Under the pieces are notes generated by a model, which searched no databases, was not told where the DNA came from, and worked only from the letters and a program-made list of their open reading frames with translations. 64,000 bases of DNA from Erythrobasidium yunnanense (Eukaryota > Basidiomycota > Cystobasidiomycetes > Erythrobasidiales > Erythrobasidiaceae), in NCBI GenBank assembly GCA_001600175.1, contig BCJC01000004.1, positions 1 to 64,000 on the forward strand, in the 5' to 3' direction. A program made the translations under genes and the position numbers. Numbering within the stretch: position 1 is the stretch's first letter; every line of letters starts with the position of its first letter. Positions 22,873 through 32,864 of the stretch are shown here, piece after piece.

Positions 22873-23322
22873 CTATCTGCGATGTACATTTCTCTTGCTC
22901 CTATGACTGTGGTGACGTTCTTGTTGCAGCGACTCGCCAAAGTCATTGCTGGAAAGCGAACTTGTCCTTCCAGATTGATGTCCTGGGGATGCATAGGCAT
23001 GGCGTGGACGGCTGCGTGGATGGCTCCGCGGCTGGGGCATGTGCTGTTCGTACTGGTAAGGCGTGTCTGGAGTAGCCCTGGAGCATGGTTTGTTGTGCTG
23101 AGGTCGTGGACGAGGGTTTGGTCTTCTGGCCGGATAGGATGCCTCCGACTGGCTTTCACTGCTGCTTTCGTTGCTCGAGAAGCTCTCAGAAGTACTGGAT
23201 TCATCTTCGCGTCTCTTCACGCTTCGATAGACTCTTTTGGCGATGCGCCCACCGCGTCTGACAGTCTTGCCCAATTTGTAGACCTTGTAAGCCTTGAGAG
23301 GTAGCAACAGCCAGAAAGGCAT
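22873..23322 (-). CDS. Basic orphan protein B (hydrophobic start, Ser/Arg tail)
   Basis: No known family. This intronless gene of 149 residues starts MPFWLLLPLKAYKVYKLG. A short hydrophobic-then-basic helix continues as KTVRRGGRIAKRVYRSVKRR, which looks like a membrane-surface anchor. A Ser/Glu-rich stretch and a Pro/Arg/His-rich disordered tail follow, ending RSKRNVHRR. The repeated Lys-Tyr and Gly-Lys spacing near the N-terminus links it loosely to the other three orphans, and its position next to orphan A supports a pair. Confidence 0.55.
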   Translation of the reverse strand: MPFWLLLPLKAYKVYKLGKTVRRGGRIAKRVYRSVKRREDESSTSESFSSNESSSESQSEASYPARRPNPRPRPQHNKPCSRATPDTPYQYEQHMPQPRSHPRSRPRHAYASPGHQSGRTSSLSSNDFGESLQQERHHSHRSKRNVHRR

Positions 23323-23476
23323 AGTGTTAACCTTGTCCAGGTTAAGGTGCTGACCAGCCTCGAGACTCTCCGAGTTCCGAGTTGATAGGAGGAAGAGCTG
23401 TATTGAGGTGCACCGCTATAATACAACGTGATATCTGACAACGAATATATGGATCTTATCTACACTGTGACAGAAA

Positions 23477-26400
23477 TTAATCAAGCCTTGTTACATATCT
23501 ATTATCCCCGAAACCCGCTCCCGTTGAATGAGGTTGCTGCTCGCTAGCATACTGCTGTCCCTCACCCGCTGCGGACTTCTTCCTCACATTCAGAGGAAGA
23601 ACCTCATCGACAGCAGATGATGGTTGGCTGTAGTCATCCACGACGTCCGTCGGCGCATCGATGGCAGAGGTGCGGTGGGTAAAGTTTGCCCGAGATTCCG
23701 CAGGACTTGCATTATACATGCCTTGCTCTTCCAGGACCTCGCGGCTATCACGTCCATGAGTAGACACCTGCAAAGCTGGAGTCTCTGTAGGCGCTACGTA
23801 GGCGCTGGCTCGCCATTCGTCCCGCAGTCGAGCAGCAGGCGACACCGCACCATCGGCGGGCGCTGAGCTATATGCGCTGTTCACACTGTTGCTACTTGCC
23901 GGTGCCCTTCGGAAGGCTCCTGCATTTAGCCGTCGACCGCCATCGCCATGATCTGTCTTGATGGCATAGGTATAATCCTTCTGCGTGACTGCTGAAGGAT
24001 TCGCGTTAGGCGAAGGCTGCTGACGCAAAGCTTTGTCCTCAGGAGGGGACACTGCCTTCATATCGTGTCCGAAGCGGCTTCCTAATGTTGTATCCGCCCG
24101 TGCATCTGCCCTGTCGCTCTTACCAGTCTTGGATACCTTGGTGCTGGCGTCACCGGCCGATGGCGAAATGTTGCCTTGGCTGGATGACCGAAGTGAAGCG
24201 TATGGGTTGAAGTAAGGACTGGCAGACGGAAGTGGCAGCCCAGAAGTGACGGGTGGAGGAGCACGCATGGGTGGCTCGATACGGGGAGGAGGCTCATTCA
24301 GATACGCTATTGATGATCGCCCGTAGTCGGACCCGCTCTTGGACAGGCTTGCTCGCTTGCTAATAGGGTCAGAAGCCTTTCTGTCGCGCGACTTTCCAGC
24401 GTAGACATTCACACCAGGTGCGGTGATGGGTGACGCTTTCGAGGAACTGCTTCCAAGGTTCTGCGTTGAGATGCCAGGAGGAGGGGACTTTGGTTTGGAA
24501 GAAGAGGAATGCGATACTTTGTTGGGAGAAGAAGGTACTTTACCCACTTCCATGACAGCTTTCGCTATTGGATCAGGCTGCGATGACACTCGTCTTTCGG
24601 GCTGTACAGTCTTCTGCTGCGCAGGCTCTGAAAGTAGCGGCAGTTGTGGAGCAATCGCTGTCGGAGATGATGTCAAGCCAGAAGTAGGCGCATAGGCTCC
24701 CGAGGTGTGGCTCTCATCGTTCTTCTCCGATGCTGCGTCTCTCGGTAGCGATGCCTGAGCTAGCCGCGGAGGCGGTACTGTCGAAGGGTCTACTGATGTC
24801 TGATTGGCTATGACCGGTGAAGCAGGCGATGTACCTTCCTCTTCATGCCTTTCCTTCTCCTCTATCGGTTGCATGACCGAAGGTGTCGTCTCGAAGCGAT
24901 GAGTTGGAAGCGCCTCGCCTGGTCCTGCCCGCTCTTCCAAGATGGGCTCTCGCTGTTCGCTGGGTGCACCATACAGTCCTGTACCAGACAGATCTTCACC
25001 ACTGGGATTATATCGGGCTGTACCGAGATTGTCCTGCTGCCCGTGGTGTGATTGCCCATTCGAAGGCGCAGTCTGAGCGTTGTCTACTGCCTCATAATCG
25101 GCGAAGTCTGATCGAGCCTCTTCGTACGGAGTCCCTGTATCATAAGGGGTACCGGACGGTGCTGGATAAGGAGCGTCATGAGGCGAGAACTCCTCCGAGT
25201 ACTGCTTAAAGTCGGGATGGTTGTTCTCGCCGGAGTGTTCCTGTGAGTCTGAATGGGTGTTGATACCTTGCGTCGATGGCAGAGTTGTCATGATTGAAGG
25301 GATCGATTGTAAGTGACTGTTGTCAACCGGTGCAGCGTTTGCTGAATAGGAGTGGTCATACTGGTCACGGCTGAGGTTACCTGAAGTTGAGGAAGAGGGA
25401 TGTTGATGCTCCTGTGCCGGCTGTCGATAGGAAGCCGCCTGCGAGTACGCTTGGGCGCTCGGATATTGCGAACCCGCCGCGGTGCTTGTATCCGGAGCAG
25501 AGTCGACCGCAGGCTGGTGCTGCTGGTGGTACGAGGTATCCTGATTCTGCCATCCTGCATTTACTGCATCTGCGAATTCGTTCTCAACGACTTGTGGGGC
25601 AGGTAGCGGTTGATAGTCCTTCGAGCTGATACCGCCTTCACCGGCAGCAATGGCCGCTGCGGCGCCTGGCGGCAGCTGCGAGTCTGCATACTGATACTGC
25701 TGCTGCTGTTGCTGGTGTGCATAGGGGTCAGATGGCTGCGCAGTCTGATATTGTGGCTGGGACTGCAGATGGTACGTCTGGTCCACAGGCTGCTGAGTGA
25801 TCGCCGATCGGTCCAAAGAGCTGCGAGACACTACTCGGTCCACAGGGGAGAACCCAGAGTCCCCTACTTGGATAGGCGGAAGGTACTGCGAAGGTTGAGA
25901 CGAATTTGCCGTATTGAGGGGTTGCCCCTGCTGCTGCTGCTGACGATCAAACGACGTCCTTGCAGCCTCCTGCTCGTATTCGTAGCTTTGATCGAAATCT
26001 TCCCGCTGAGGAACTGGTAGCTGGGTGCTTTGGCTTTCGCCGCTGCCCGAGTCGAACACGACCTGATGCAAACACGTTTGTGCTTCTCCGTAGATCTGTT
26101 GCGTGCGATCGTAGCCTAGAAAGAGCGGAGAATTCAGCAGATGCACTTGAGAAGCGAAGTGTGATTGAAAATGCCTACTGTTGTACATATGCCGCTCGTG
26201 ACCTGGCTCCGTGGTGACGATTGGCACTTCGGCTACAAGAAGCTTGCCCAGCTCGCCGATGATCGAAAGTTTCTCGCCAAGCTGGCAAATGGCACCGAGC
26301 TGTCACCGTGCAGAGCTCCAGTCAGCGATGTCCACTTAAAGTAGCTTCGAAGGCATGCATACCTTGTGCGACATGGCTGACTTTGCTGTCTGCCGCCGGA

Positions 26401-26975
26401 AATCGCCTATAGCAGCGTCCTCTTTAATTACAGCCTGTTCCATGCCCATCATCTCGTTTCTCAGATCCGAAAGCTTGTTTGTAAGGTTAGGCAAATCTTT
26501 ATGCTCCGGGTTCATCTTGGAAATCTTCTTTTCAGCATTATCGATCTTGTTCTGCAGTGAATCCTTGTTCTTCTTGAGCGTACTGAACTGCTCCTCCCGG
26601 GTTCGCAAGCTCTTGAAGTAGATTCTATAGGTGGATAGATGCTCCGCAAACTCTTCTTCTGCTTTCGCAAGGTCGTTACCGAGCAACTTGGCGACTTTCC
26701 CGATTGTATCCTGGAGGAACAAGTTAGAAGATATCCTATAAACTGTTTGCCGTGGGACAGATGATACTCACGCTCAGATCTGGTCCTTCGCTTGCGGTCC
26801 ATTCCTCCAGCGCCGTTGATGCTTTCTTGACGTCTGTCCCCGCCCTTGCATGGCTTGTCAAGACGGTCTTCTCAGTCGAGATGACATTGGCCAGGAGCTT
26901 GAATTCTCCTCCAGTGAATGGTAGCTTGCTCGTATGGTCGAGCTTCTGCCTGCTCTTGCTCAGAAAGCCTGACAT
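23477..26975 (-). CDS. Pil1/Lsp1-family eisosome BAR protein with very long tail
   Basis: The N-terminal domain matches the eisosome BAR protein Pil1, which forms half-tubes under plasma-membrane furrows. Exons are about 26772-26975, 26363-26710, 26179-26299 and a long exon ending at 23477, giving roughly 1,100 residues. Family blocks: FTGGEFKLLANVISTEKTVL, coiled-coil helices up to AIGDFRRQTAKSAMSHK, GEKLSIIGELGKLLVAEVPI, and YDRTQQIYGEAQTCLHQVV. Ordinary Pil1 is about 340 residues. Here about 850 further residues follow, rich in Gln, Ser, Pro, Tyr and Gly with poly-Gln runs. The tail is open with no stop, so it is probably real. It is divergent from the kinase at 27321. Confidence 0.82.
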
Positions 26976-27320
26976 GCTGAAGCTCCGAAGCCGTGAAGCC
27001 GGTCAAGGGTCGCTCGTTTCTTACGACTCGATGCTAGCTTTGCTCGATGTCGGGTGGTCCAAGAAGTGACCAGCGTTTGATTCTTCTCTGAAGAAGCTGT
27101 ACTTCTCCTGCAGTGTCTTCAATCCAGAATAGGTAGGAGAGATCAAGCAGTGACGCAGGGCCGAAAGAAGTCAGGCAGGAAAGGCGGCGAAGTCTTGAAT
27201 GTATAAGAGAATGCAACAATCTTGTCCAAAATTAAGGAAGAAAGTAGTCGAGCTGTGTAAAGCTGTGCTCGCAACTTGGCGGAAATCAGAGAAACAGCTT
27301 GCCCTTTGGCTTCGTCCGGA
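26976..27320. promoter_or_regulatory. Divergent promoter of the Pil1-like and kinase genes
   Basis: These 345 bp separate the two divergent start codons at 26975 (minus) and 27321 (plus), so both promoters must lie here. No RNA gene or repeat was noticed. Small open frames have no supporting features. Confidence 0.45.
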
Positions 27321-28618
27321 ATGGCCGACTTTGCGGTACTGAATGTCGATAACCCCAATGAACTGTTACAAGCTGGAACACTACAGGGCCGCTCAGTCAC
27401 CGCGGATCTGGCAACCCTCGAAGAACATGTCACGTCGAGAGCTGCGGTCATATACAAAGCACAATCGACGAAGGGATCACTGCTGGCCATCAAGGTCGTC
27501 TTTGCACCAGATGTGCAACCCCCTCATAACATCAAGAAAGAGGCCCGGCTGCTCGCCCAGCTTGAGCATCCTAACGTGAAGTTGGCTTTGCTTGCACACG
27601 AGTCTGAACAAGGCTGAGCTGACAGAGCAATGGTTTGATAGATCTGTGCTCTGCTGAATGCATATTACTCCGATGCGCACTACCTCCTCGTCATGCCCTT
27701 CTATCGATTATGTTTGGCAAACCTCCTCGATAATCCTGCATTCATTCCATCACATAGCGCATTTGAGCTCATAGCAAGACATCTCACAAGCCAGATGTGC
27801 GATGCTGTAGCCTATCTTGAGAGCCAGGAAATAGCTCATCGCGATATAGCGCCTGCGAACTGGGTGATTAATGATTCAGGCTCGATCGCTCTCGTAGACT
27901 TTGGCGTTGCCTGGAATTCAGATGATCCTGGACAGGAAGGTCATACTCATCTCCAATACGAGCTCGGGACTGGGTGCGCTCGACCAGCCTCGAACAGTGA
28001 CAAAATGACTAACGAACTGAGTAGGGCATATCGCGCTCCTGAGCTACTCTTCGGTGCAAGGGCATACGATCCTCTAGCTCTCGACCGCTGGTCATTGGGC
28101 GCAACTATCGCCAGCTTCTTTACTCCGATAGAAGCAGAAGCGCCAGCTTCACCGGCTTCTTCAGAAGGTTTCGCTGCATATCGATGGGCTCCTCCTCGTA
28201 AAGCTGTCATCAGGCGAAAGTCTCTCTTCGAAGGGGGACATAGCGACTTTACCCTGATAGGCAGCATATTCAAGATCATGGGAACGCCCACTCTCGAGAC
28301 ATGGCCGGTAAGCTCCTTCGAGCGTATACTTAATATTGTATATCGACTGTATGACCCTTTGTATGGCAGGAATCGGCTACGTTACCAGACTTTGGTAAAT
28401 TTAGCTATCGAGCATTTCCACCTCAGGACTTGGCAGTACTGTTACCCAATTCGCCGAGTCAAAATGCCGTAGATTTGGTCGAAAGCTTCCTCAGGTATCC
28501 GTACAATGAAAGAGCGAGCGCTATGGTAGCCGGTCAGCATCCATGGTTGAAGGGTGATCCCGCTTCTATCGAGCGTGACCAGCTAGAAGCCGCAAGTGCG
28601 CTTGCCACGTTGTTTTAG
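27321..28618 (+). CDS. CAK1/Csk1-like protein kinase with altered catalytic loop
   Basis: A CMGC-type kinase, most like the monomeric fungal CDK-activating kinases. At least four exons start MADFAVLNVDNPNELLQ. There is no Gly-rich loop, as in budding yeast Cak1. The ATP-site lysine is in LLAIKVVFAP. The catalytic loop reads AHRDIAPANWVIND: Asp and Asn are kept, but the usual Lys two after Asp is Ala. The metal site is LVDFGVAW. After an intron the activation loop ends GTGAYRAPELLFGARAYDPL. The C-lobe has LDRWSLGATIASFF, TLIGSIFKIMGTPTLETWP, LPDFGKFSYRAFPP and a final helix ending at 28618. A role in activating CDKs is inferred from similarity. Confidence 0.72.
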
Positions 28619-28757
28619 CTTGTTGCGGTATGCGTTGGTATTAGTCAATGTGCGCAATATCTGTTGCCGCAAAATCACCTACGCGACATGCAGCTTGCTC
28701 CTTCTATCGCATGCAATTTGCCTATTTCTTCTTACAAGACCACAACATCGATCCACC

Positions 28758-29825
28758 ATGTCTCAATCAGCCTACAAACTTCTATACTGGCCCGGTAAGA
28801 CAAGGACTGCTTGAGACGGCCAAGTTTTGACCTGATCATCCTTCGGTTACTCTGCAGGCATTCCAGGACGAGGTGCGTCTGTCGCAACACGCTTGTACAT
28901 GAATGAATACTGATGCGTCTCGCAGGCGAGTTCGTCAGACTTGTACGCAAGCCAGAACAACCCGGTGCCTCGTTATCAACTGACATCTGCTCGTCGCGCA
29001 CAACAGGCTTTCGAATATGCAAAGAAGCCTCTGGAACAAGATCTCGACCCTAAGAGCATCACGCAGTTCATGAAGCCCGGTTCATCCAGTCAAGGCGAGC
29101 CTTATGCGCTGTGTCCTCCTATGCTGCAACACGACGGCCATCTCATCTCGCAGACTCCCAACATCCTGCTGTATGTCGGAGACGACCTGGGGTTGACTGG
29201 CGAGAAGCCAATTGACAAGTTCTATGTGTAAGGTCCTCGTGCTCTGCGTGTTGTCCCGGCTCAAGCTGACTTTTTGTATAGGAACCAGCTTACTTTGACT
29301 ATTCTGGACCTCAATAACGAGATTCATGACTCCGTAGGTCACGGATCCGGCTTCAGCGGGAACTCAGCTGACTTGACTTTTCAAGCACCATCCCATCGCC
29401 GCTTCTGCCTATTACGAAGACCAGAAGCCCGAATCTCTCAGAAAAGCTGAGAACATACGCACGGAGAGGATCCCCAAGTTCCTCAGGTATTTCAGCAATA
29501 TCCTAGAATCGAACGGCACAGGCTACCTGGTCGTTTTCAAAGCTACATACGCAGACCTTTGTCTCTTCCAGGTAGTCGATGGACTGCTGTTTGCTTTTCC
29601 CAAGTGCATGCAGAAGTTACAGGAGGACAGTACTTACAAAGCGGTCTTTGAGCTAAAAAGGAAGATCGAAGAGACGCCTCAGATTGCAGAGTATCTGAAG
29701 AGTGACAGGAGAGCCAAATATGGCAATGGGGTCTTCGTAAGTGTTGGACGTCTTATCCTGTGTGTGTATGGGCTGACTTGCTGAATTCTCAGCGTTACTA
29801 TCCCGAGCTAGATGACCAAGAGTAG
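28758..29825 (+). CDS. Glutathione S-transferase-like protein
   Basis: A cytosolic GST-fold protein with six or more exons. The thioredoxin-like N-terminus reads MSQSAYKLLYWP then GIPGRGEFVRLAFEYAKKPL after splicing of two very short exons. The glutathione-binding signature is PPMLQHDGHLISQTPNILLY, with a Ser-Gln-Thr turn. The helical C-terminal domain contains RTERIPKFLRYFSNILESNG and ATYADLCLFQVVDGLLFAFP, ending YPELDDQE. The Tyr in KLLYWPG near residue 9 is the likely catalytic Tyr of sigma-like GSTs. The exon with GIPGRG is only about 15 nt long, so this structure should be confirmed with transcripts. The substrate is unknown. Confidence 0.78.
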
Positions 29826-30227
29826 AAGCTTTTTGACATGCAAGGGCTCGTTATGCGAGTGCGGATGTCTCTCCAACAAATACCTCGCTGCGAGGCAAAT
29901 AACATATGCTCGACACTGCATGGCTCAGCCAGCCAAAACCCACTCTTTCACGTTCAAGACTTTTCCAGATGGCGTCGAATGCTTTCTATAGATACTCTAT
30001 GACTAAACCTGTACCACAAGTATTTCAGCTGGCGAAAGGCGAATATCTGGCAAAGCTTTCGGATGCAGAGACCATAACCAGCTGTGCAATCCCTCCTTCC
30101 ACTGATATGCTAGGAAGCTCTCCCAATGTGTTTACGAAGACAACGACGTACCAAGTTGATCGTATTTTCGCAACCGTCTTCTGTCACTACCGTCCTTCTG
30201 TAGATCGTTTCATCTGCTTTCCAAGCG

Positions 30228-30322
<95 letters not shown>

Positions 30323-30509
30323 ACACACACAAACAGATTTGTCCGATATCGCACACAAGCTGGCGCATGCTAACGGTTTTGCGGGTGTGGTGCAGATCTG
30401 TTCCGTGGTCATACAAACATTCACCGCCGCTTCAGCCAATGGTCCGCTATCCGCTCCTTCGTATCAAGCTTGTCTCTGTTATCTACACTCCATCGGCCAG
30501 TATAAGACG
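29826..30509. other. Intergenic region containing a long poly-C tract
   Basis: A 684-bp gap between the GST and orphan C. An open frame from about 29906 reads plausible amino acids for about 85 codons and then enters the poly-C tract as a proline run, so no confident gene can be called. Two thirds of the gap lie left of the homopolymer and about 190 bp right of it, where the promoter of orphan C must sit. Confidence 0.4.
30228..30322. repeat. 95-nt poly-C homopolymer
   Basis: An uninterrupted run of 95 cytosines follows AAGCG and is followed by ACACACACAAACAG. It can form an i-motif on one strand and a G-quadruplex on the other. A tract of this length is unstable and hard to sequence, so the exact length may be an assembly product. 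Confidence 0.9.
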
Positions 30510-31130
30510 ATGAACGACCTCTTTAAACTAGGCAAGTCTCTGTATGACCTGAAAAAAGGCTACAAGGGGGTGAAGGACAGCGCAAAGGCTGTAAACAGCG
30601 GCAAGAATCTGTTCGAGCAAGGCAAGGGTGCATACAAGCTGTACAAAACCACTACCGGCGTGCTAGATGCAGCGAATGCAGGCCTCGAAGCCTTGGAATC
30701 TCCGAGACGAAGACGCCGAAGAGACTCGCGGTCCAGGCGCCGAAGAAGTCCTGTCAGCTATCCCGACCGTTATCGACCCGGTGAGAGACGCGAGAACGAT
30801 CGCCGTGATCGCCGCAGCCGCAGCCGCTTTGAAGGACGTCCACGTTCTCCGCCCAGAGAGCGCAGTGGTCGCAACCGAGACAGGTACATACCCGCCCCAC
30901 GAGAAGATAGATCCCGGTTCCGCTCACTACCCAGAGAACGCTCTGCCTACAACGATCGATACTCAGCCAGACCTGCCCCTCCCCCTGACCGAAAACGCAC
31001 ACCTCGACCCCCATCCCGACCGCATCCTGGTAGCTATGCTCCTCGTCCTGAGCGATCTCGTGGACGGCCCCGAGGCAGATCGCCAGAAGACTGGGAACAC
31101 GTTCGTCGCACCTCGTACCGCTACCGATAA
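30510..31130 (+). CDS. Basic orphan protein C (11-mer helix plus RS-rich tail)
   Basis: No known family. This intronless gene of 206 residues starts MNDLFKLGKSLYDLKKGY. Residues 5-60 can be divided into about five 11-residue units with recurring Gly-Lys and aromatic positions (FKLGKSLYDLK; KGYKGVKDSAK; AVNSGKNLFEQ; GKGAYKLYKTT; TGVLDAANAGL), the periodicity of membrane-lying amphipathic helices. From about residue 65 it is Arg/Ser/Pro-rich, like SR proteins, and ends VRRTSYRYR. It resembles orphan A around FEQGKGAYKLYK...LDA. It is in tandem with orphan D. Nuclear RNA binding is the alternative reading of the tail. Confidence 0.62.
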   Translation: MNDLFKLGKSLYDLKKGYKGVKDSAKAVNSGKNLFEQGKGAYKLYKTTTGVLDAANAGLEALESPRRRRRRDSRSRRRRSPVSYPDRYRPGERRENDRRDRRSRSRFEGRPRSPPRERSGRNRDRYIPAPREDRSRFRSLPRERSAYNDRYSARPAPPPDRKRTPRPPSRPHPGSYAPRPERSRGRPRGRSPEDWEHVRRTSYRYR

Positions 31131-31483
31131 GATCTGGTAATGTTATGACAGAGCTTCCGCATGTCGAGTGTAGCTTGTAACGAAGTTTAGTATGCTTCTT
31201 CCTGCATAGGCTTTCGCAAACGACCCCACACCGACTTCGCCTTCGTCAGAGTCAGCAACGGCGCAACGGCTTGTCAATCTGCTTGAACGGATGCGTGAAC
31301 CCTACCAGCGAGTAATGCGCGTGCTGTTGCTGTGATACTGAAAGTCGGTCTCGTGACAGGCATTGCTGTTAAACATTGCCAAAAAGCACAGCCCTGGCAG
31401 CTGACCAGACAGAGAGAGTTTTTACGCTGTAGACCTAGTGATCTGGCCTATCCCTCAGTATGGCTCAATAGAATCGTCGTTTG
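31131..31483. other. Intergenic region between orphan genes C and D
   Basis: A 353-bp gap, presumably holding the 3' end of C and the promoter of D. No exon, RNA gene or repeat was recognised. Confidence 0.4.
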
Positions 31484-32278
31484 ATGTCTTTCTGCAACAT
31501 ATGGAACGTCGGCAGAGCAGCCTGGACTGGCAGGAAGAGCTGGTCTGGCGCTACCGAAGCCGGACAGAAGTTCTGGGATGCCGATCATTGGGTCGAAGGA
31601 ATAGTACAAGGAGGGAAAGTACTTGAGAACAGCCGAGCCACCGCACACTCTGGGGGCAGGATCTTCGAAGAATTCGAGAAGCGGCAGAAGAGGCTAGACG
31701 AGAAGGAGATGAAGAGGCACAGGCGTTCCAATAGACAGGCAGGAAAGAGCTCTGGTAGATTTCAATGTAGTCCAAAGCATCCGGAAGATCGTCATCACAG
31801 AGCGGAGAGGCAGCCCCGAAGGCGAGCAAGCGAGCGGTATGAGCTGAATGATGGAGGCGTCGGATCGAGTGGTGTGAGAAGGCATCGCGCTCGAAAAAGC
31901 GGGCATCATGGCTTCCATCAACCGAACATGCATGCGGACCGCTTTATGCCCCACGATCCGTCAAGCAGGAGCCGCCCTTCACCGGGCCATATGAATTCAA
32001 GAGCATACCCTCGTAATCGAGTAGATGACCGTTCTTCTCCACAAAGGAAGAGGCAGGAACGGCCCCATCGTGCGAAGAGGCGAAGGCGCCTTCGTGGTAC
32101 TTGGTCCAGTTCTGATCGTGACGATTACCCTTCTCCGCGTCTAGAAAGGAGAAATGGTGATCGGCCGTATGTGTACGGCAAGAATCCGTACTGGCCAGCC
32201 CGCATGCCACGTCCTCCGCAGCCAAAGGAGACATACTATCCGGAGACGAGCATCCGCCCACGTGGGATGTTTGCTTGA
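31484..32278 (+). CDS. Basic orphan protein D (aromatic helix plus Arg/His tail)
   Basis: No known family. This intronless gene of 264 residues starts MSFCNIWNVGRAAWTGRKSW. Residues 1-65 again show Gly/Ala-spaced aromatic residues (GATEAGQKFWDADHWVEGIV; GGKVLENSRATAHSGGRIFE), then a charged helix (FEKRQKRLDEKEMKRHRRS). The rest is disordered and rich in Arg, His, Ser and Pro, ending SIRPRGMFA. The same N-terminal-helix plus basic-tail plan as the neighbouring orphan C suggests an old tandem duplication. The start is the ATG at 31484. Confidence 0.6.
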   Translation: MSFCNIWNVGRAAWTGRKSWSGATEAGQKFWDADHWVEGIVQGGKVLENSRATAHSGGRIFEEFEKRQKRLDEKEMKRHRRSNRQAGKSSGRFQCSPKHPEDRHHRAERQPRRRASERYELNDGGVGSSGVRRHRARKSGHHGFHQPNMHADRFMPHDPSSRSRPSPGHMNSRAYPRNRVDDRSSPQRKRQERPHRAKRRRRLRGTWSSSDRDDYPSPRLERRNGDRPYVYGKNPYWPARMPRPPQPKETYYPETSIRPRGMFA

Positions 32279-32333
32279 GGACATGTATTCGATATTTTCA
32301 GCAACTCTACTTGCGTGCAATGATTGTTGTCGG

Positions 32334-32383
32334 CCAGTTGCAGATGCTCGACCAAGCGCCAGTTGCAGATGCTCGACCAAGCG
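32334..32383. repeat. Perfect 25-bp tandem duplication
   Basis: The unit CCAGTTGCAGATGCTCGACC AAGCG occurs twice head-to-tail (32334-32358, 32359-32383) with no mismatches, just after the stop of orphan D. Identity suggests a recent slip or unequal exchange. It is non-coding and would lie in the 3' UTR of orphan D. Confidence 0.85.
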
Positions 32384-32864
32384 CTTCGTGTGGAACGTTG
32401 AAAGGTTTTCTGTACGCCACAGCGTGTCAGGAACTTGATACTAATCACTTTCCGTTGCGCTGGTCGTCACGCTGGCATTGATTTAGCAAATACTTCCTGA
32501 AGGTTGGCACAGCTCCTTCTACAGGCTTGACATCGATGAGCAGACGGAAGGGAAGTGAGAAAGGGAGACAGAAGTGATGGAGAGGAAGGGACCTGTTCTT
32601 GAGCTAATAGATGGAAGCTCTTCTAGTAAGCGAGCGTGGGCTGGAACCGAAGACGGAGTTATAGGAACGAGGAACAAGTAATGAAGGTAGAAGAGATGAT
32701 TATCTGCATTCGGTTTTCAACAAGGGTCACCAAATGCCAAGATCAGCAAAAACGACAGCAGCGCCCTCCAGTACCACAGCAAGGCCGTCCTTGTTGCTTT
32801 TGAACAAGGCTTAGCTGCATACTGTAGAGCTTGCGAGGTAATTGTGTGAGAGTTGGTTGGTGGA
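32384..32864. other. Intergenic region
   Basis: About 480 bp between orphan D and the unrecognised multi-exon gene. The purine-rich stretch 32540-32700 holds no long frame. A further upstream exon of the next gene may lie near 32800-32838, ending in a good donor (GAG|GTAATT). Confidence 0.35.

Noticed and set aside
29906-30373. Frame ending in a long proline run
   Set aside because: The run is only the poly-C tract read as CCC, and the tract length is unreliable. The first 85 codons look plausible but cannot be supported alone.
30110-30439. Poly-glycine frame on the minus strand
   Set aside because: It is the poly-G complement of the same homopolymer, with no supporting sequence at either side.
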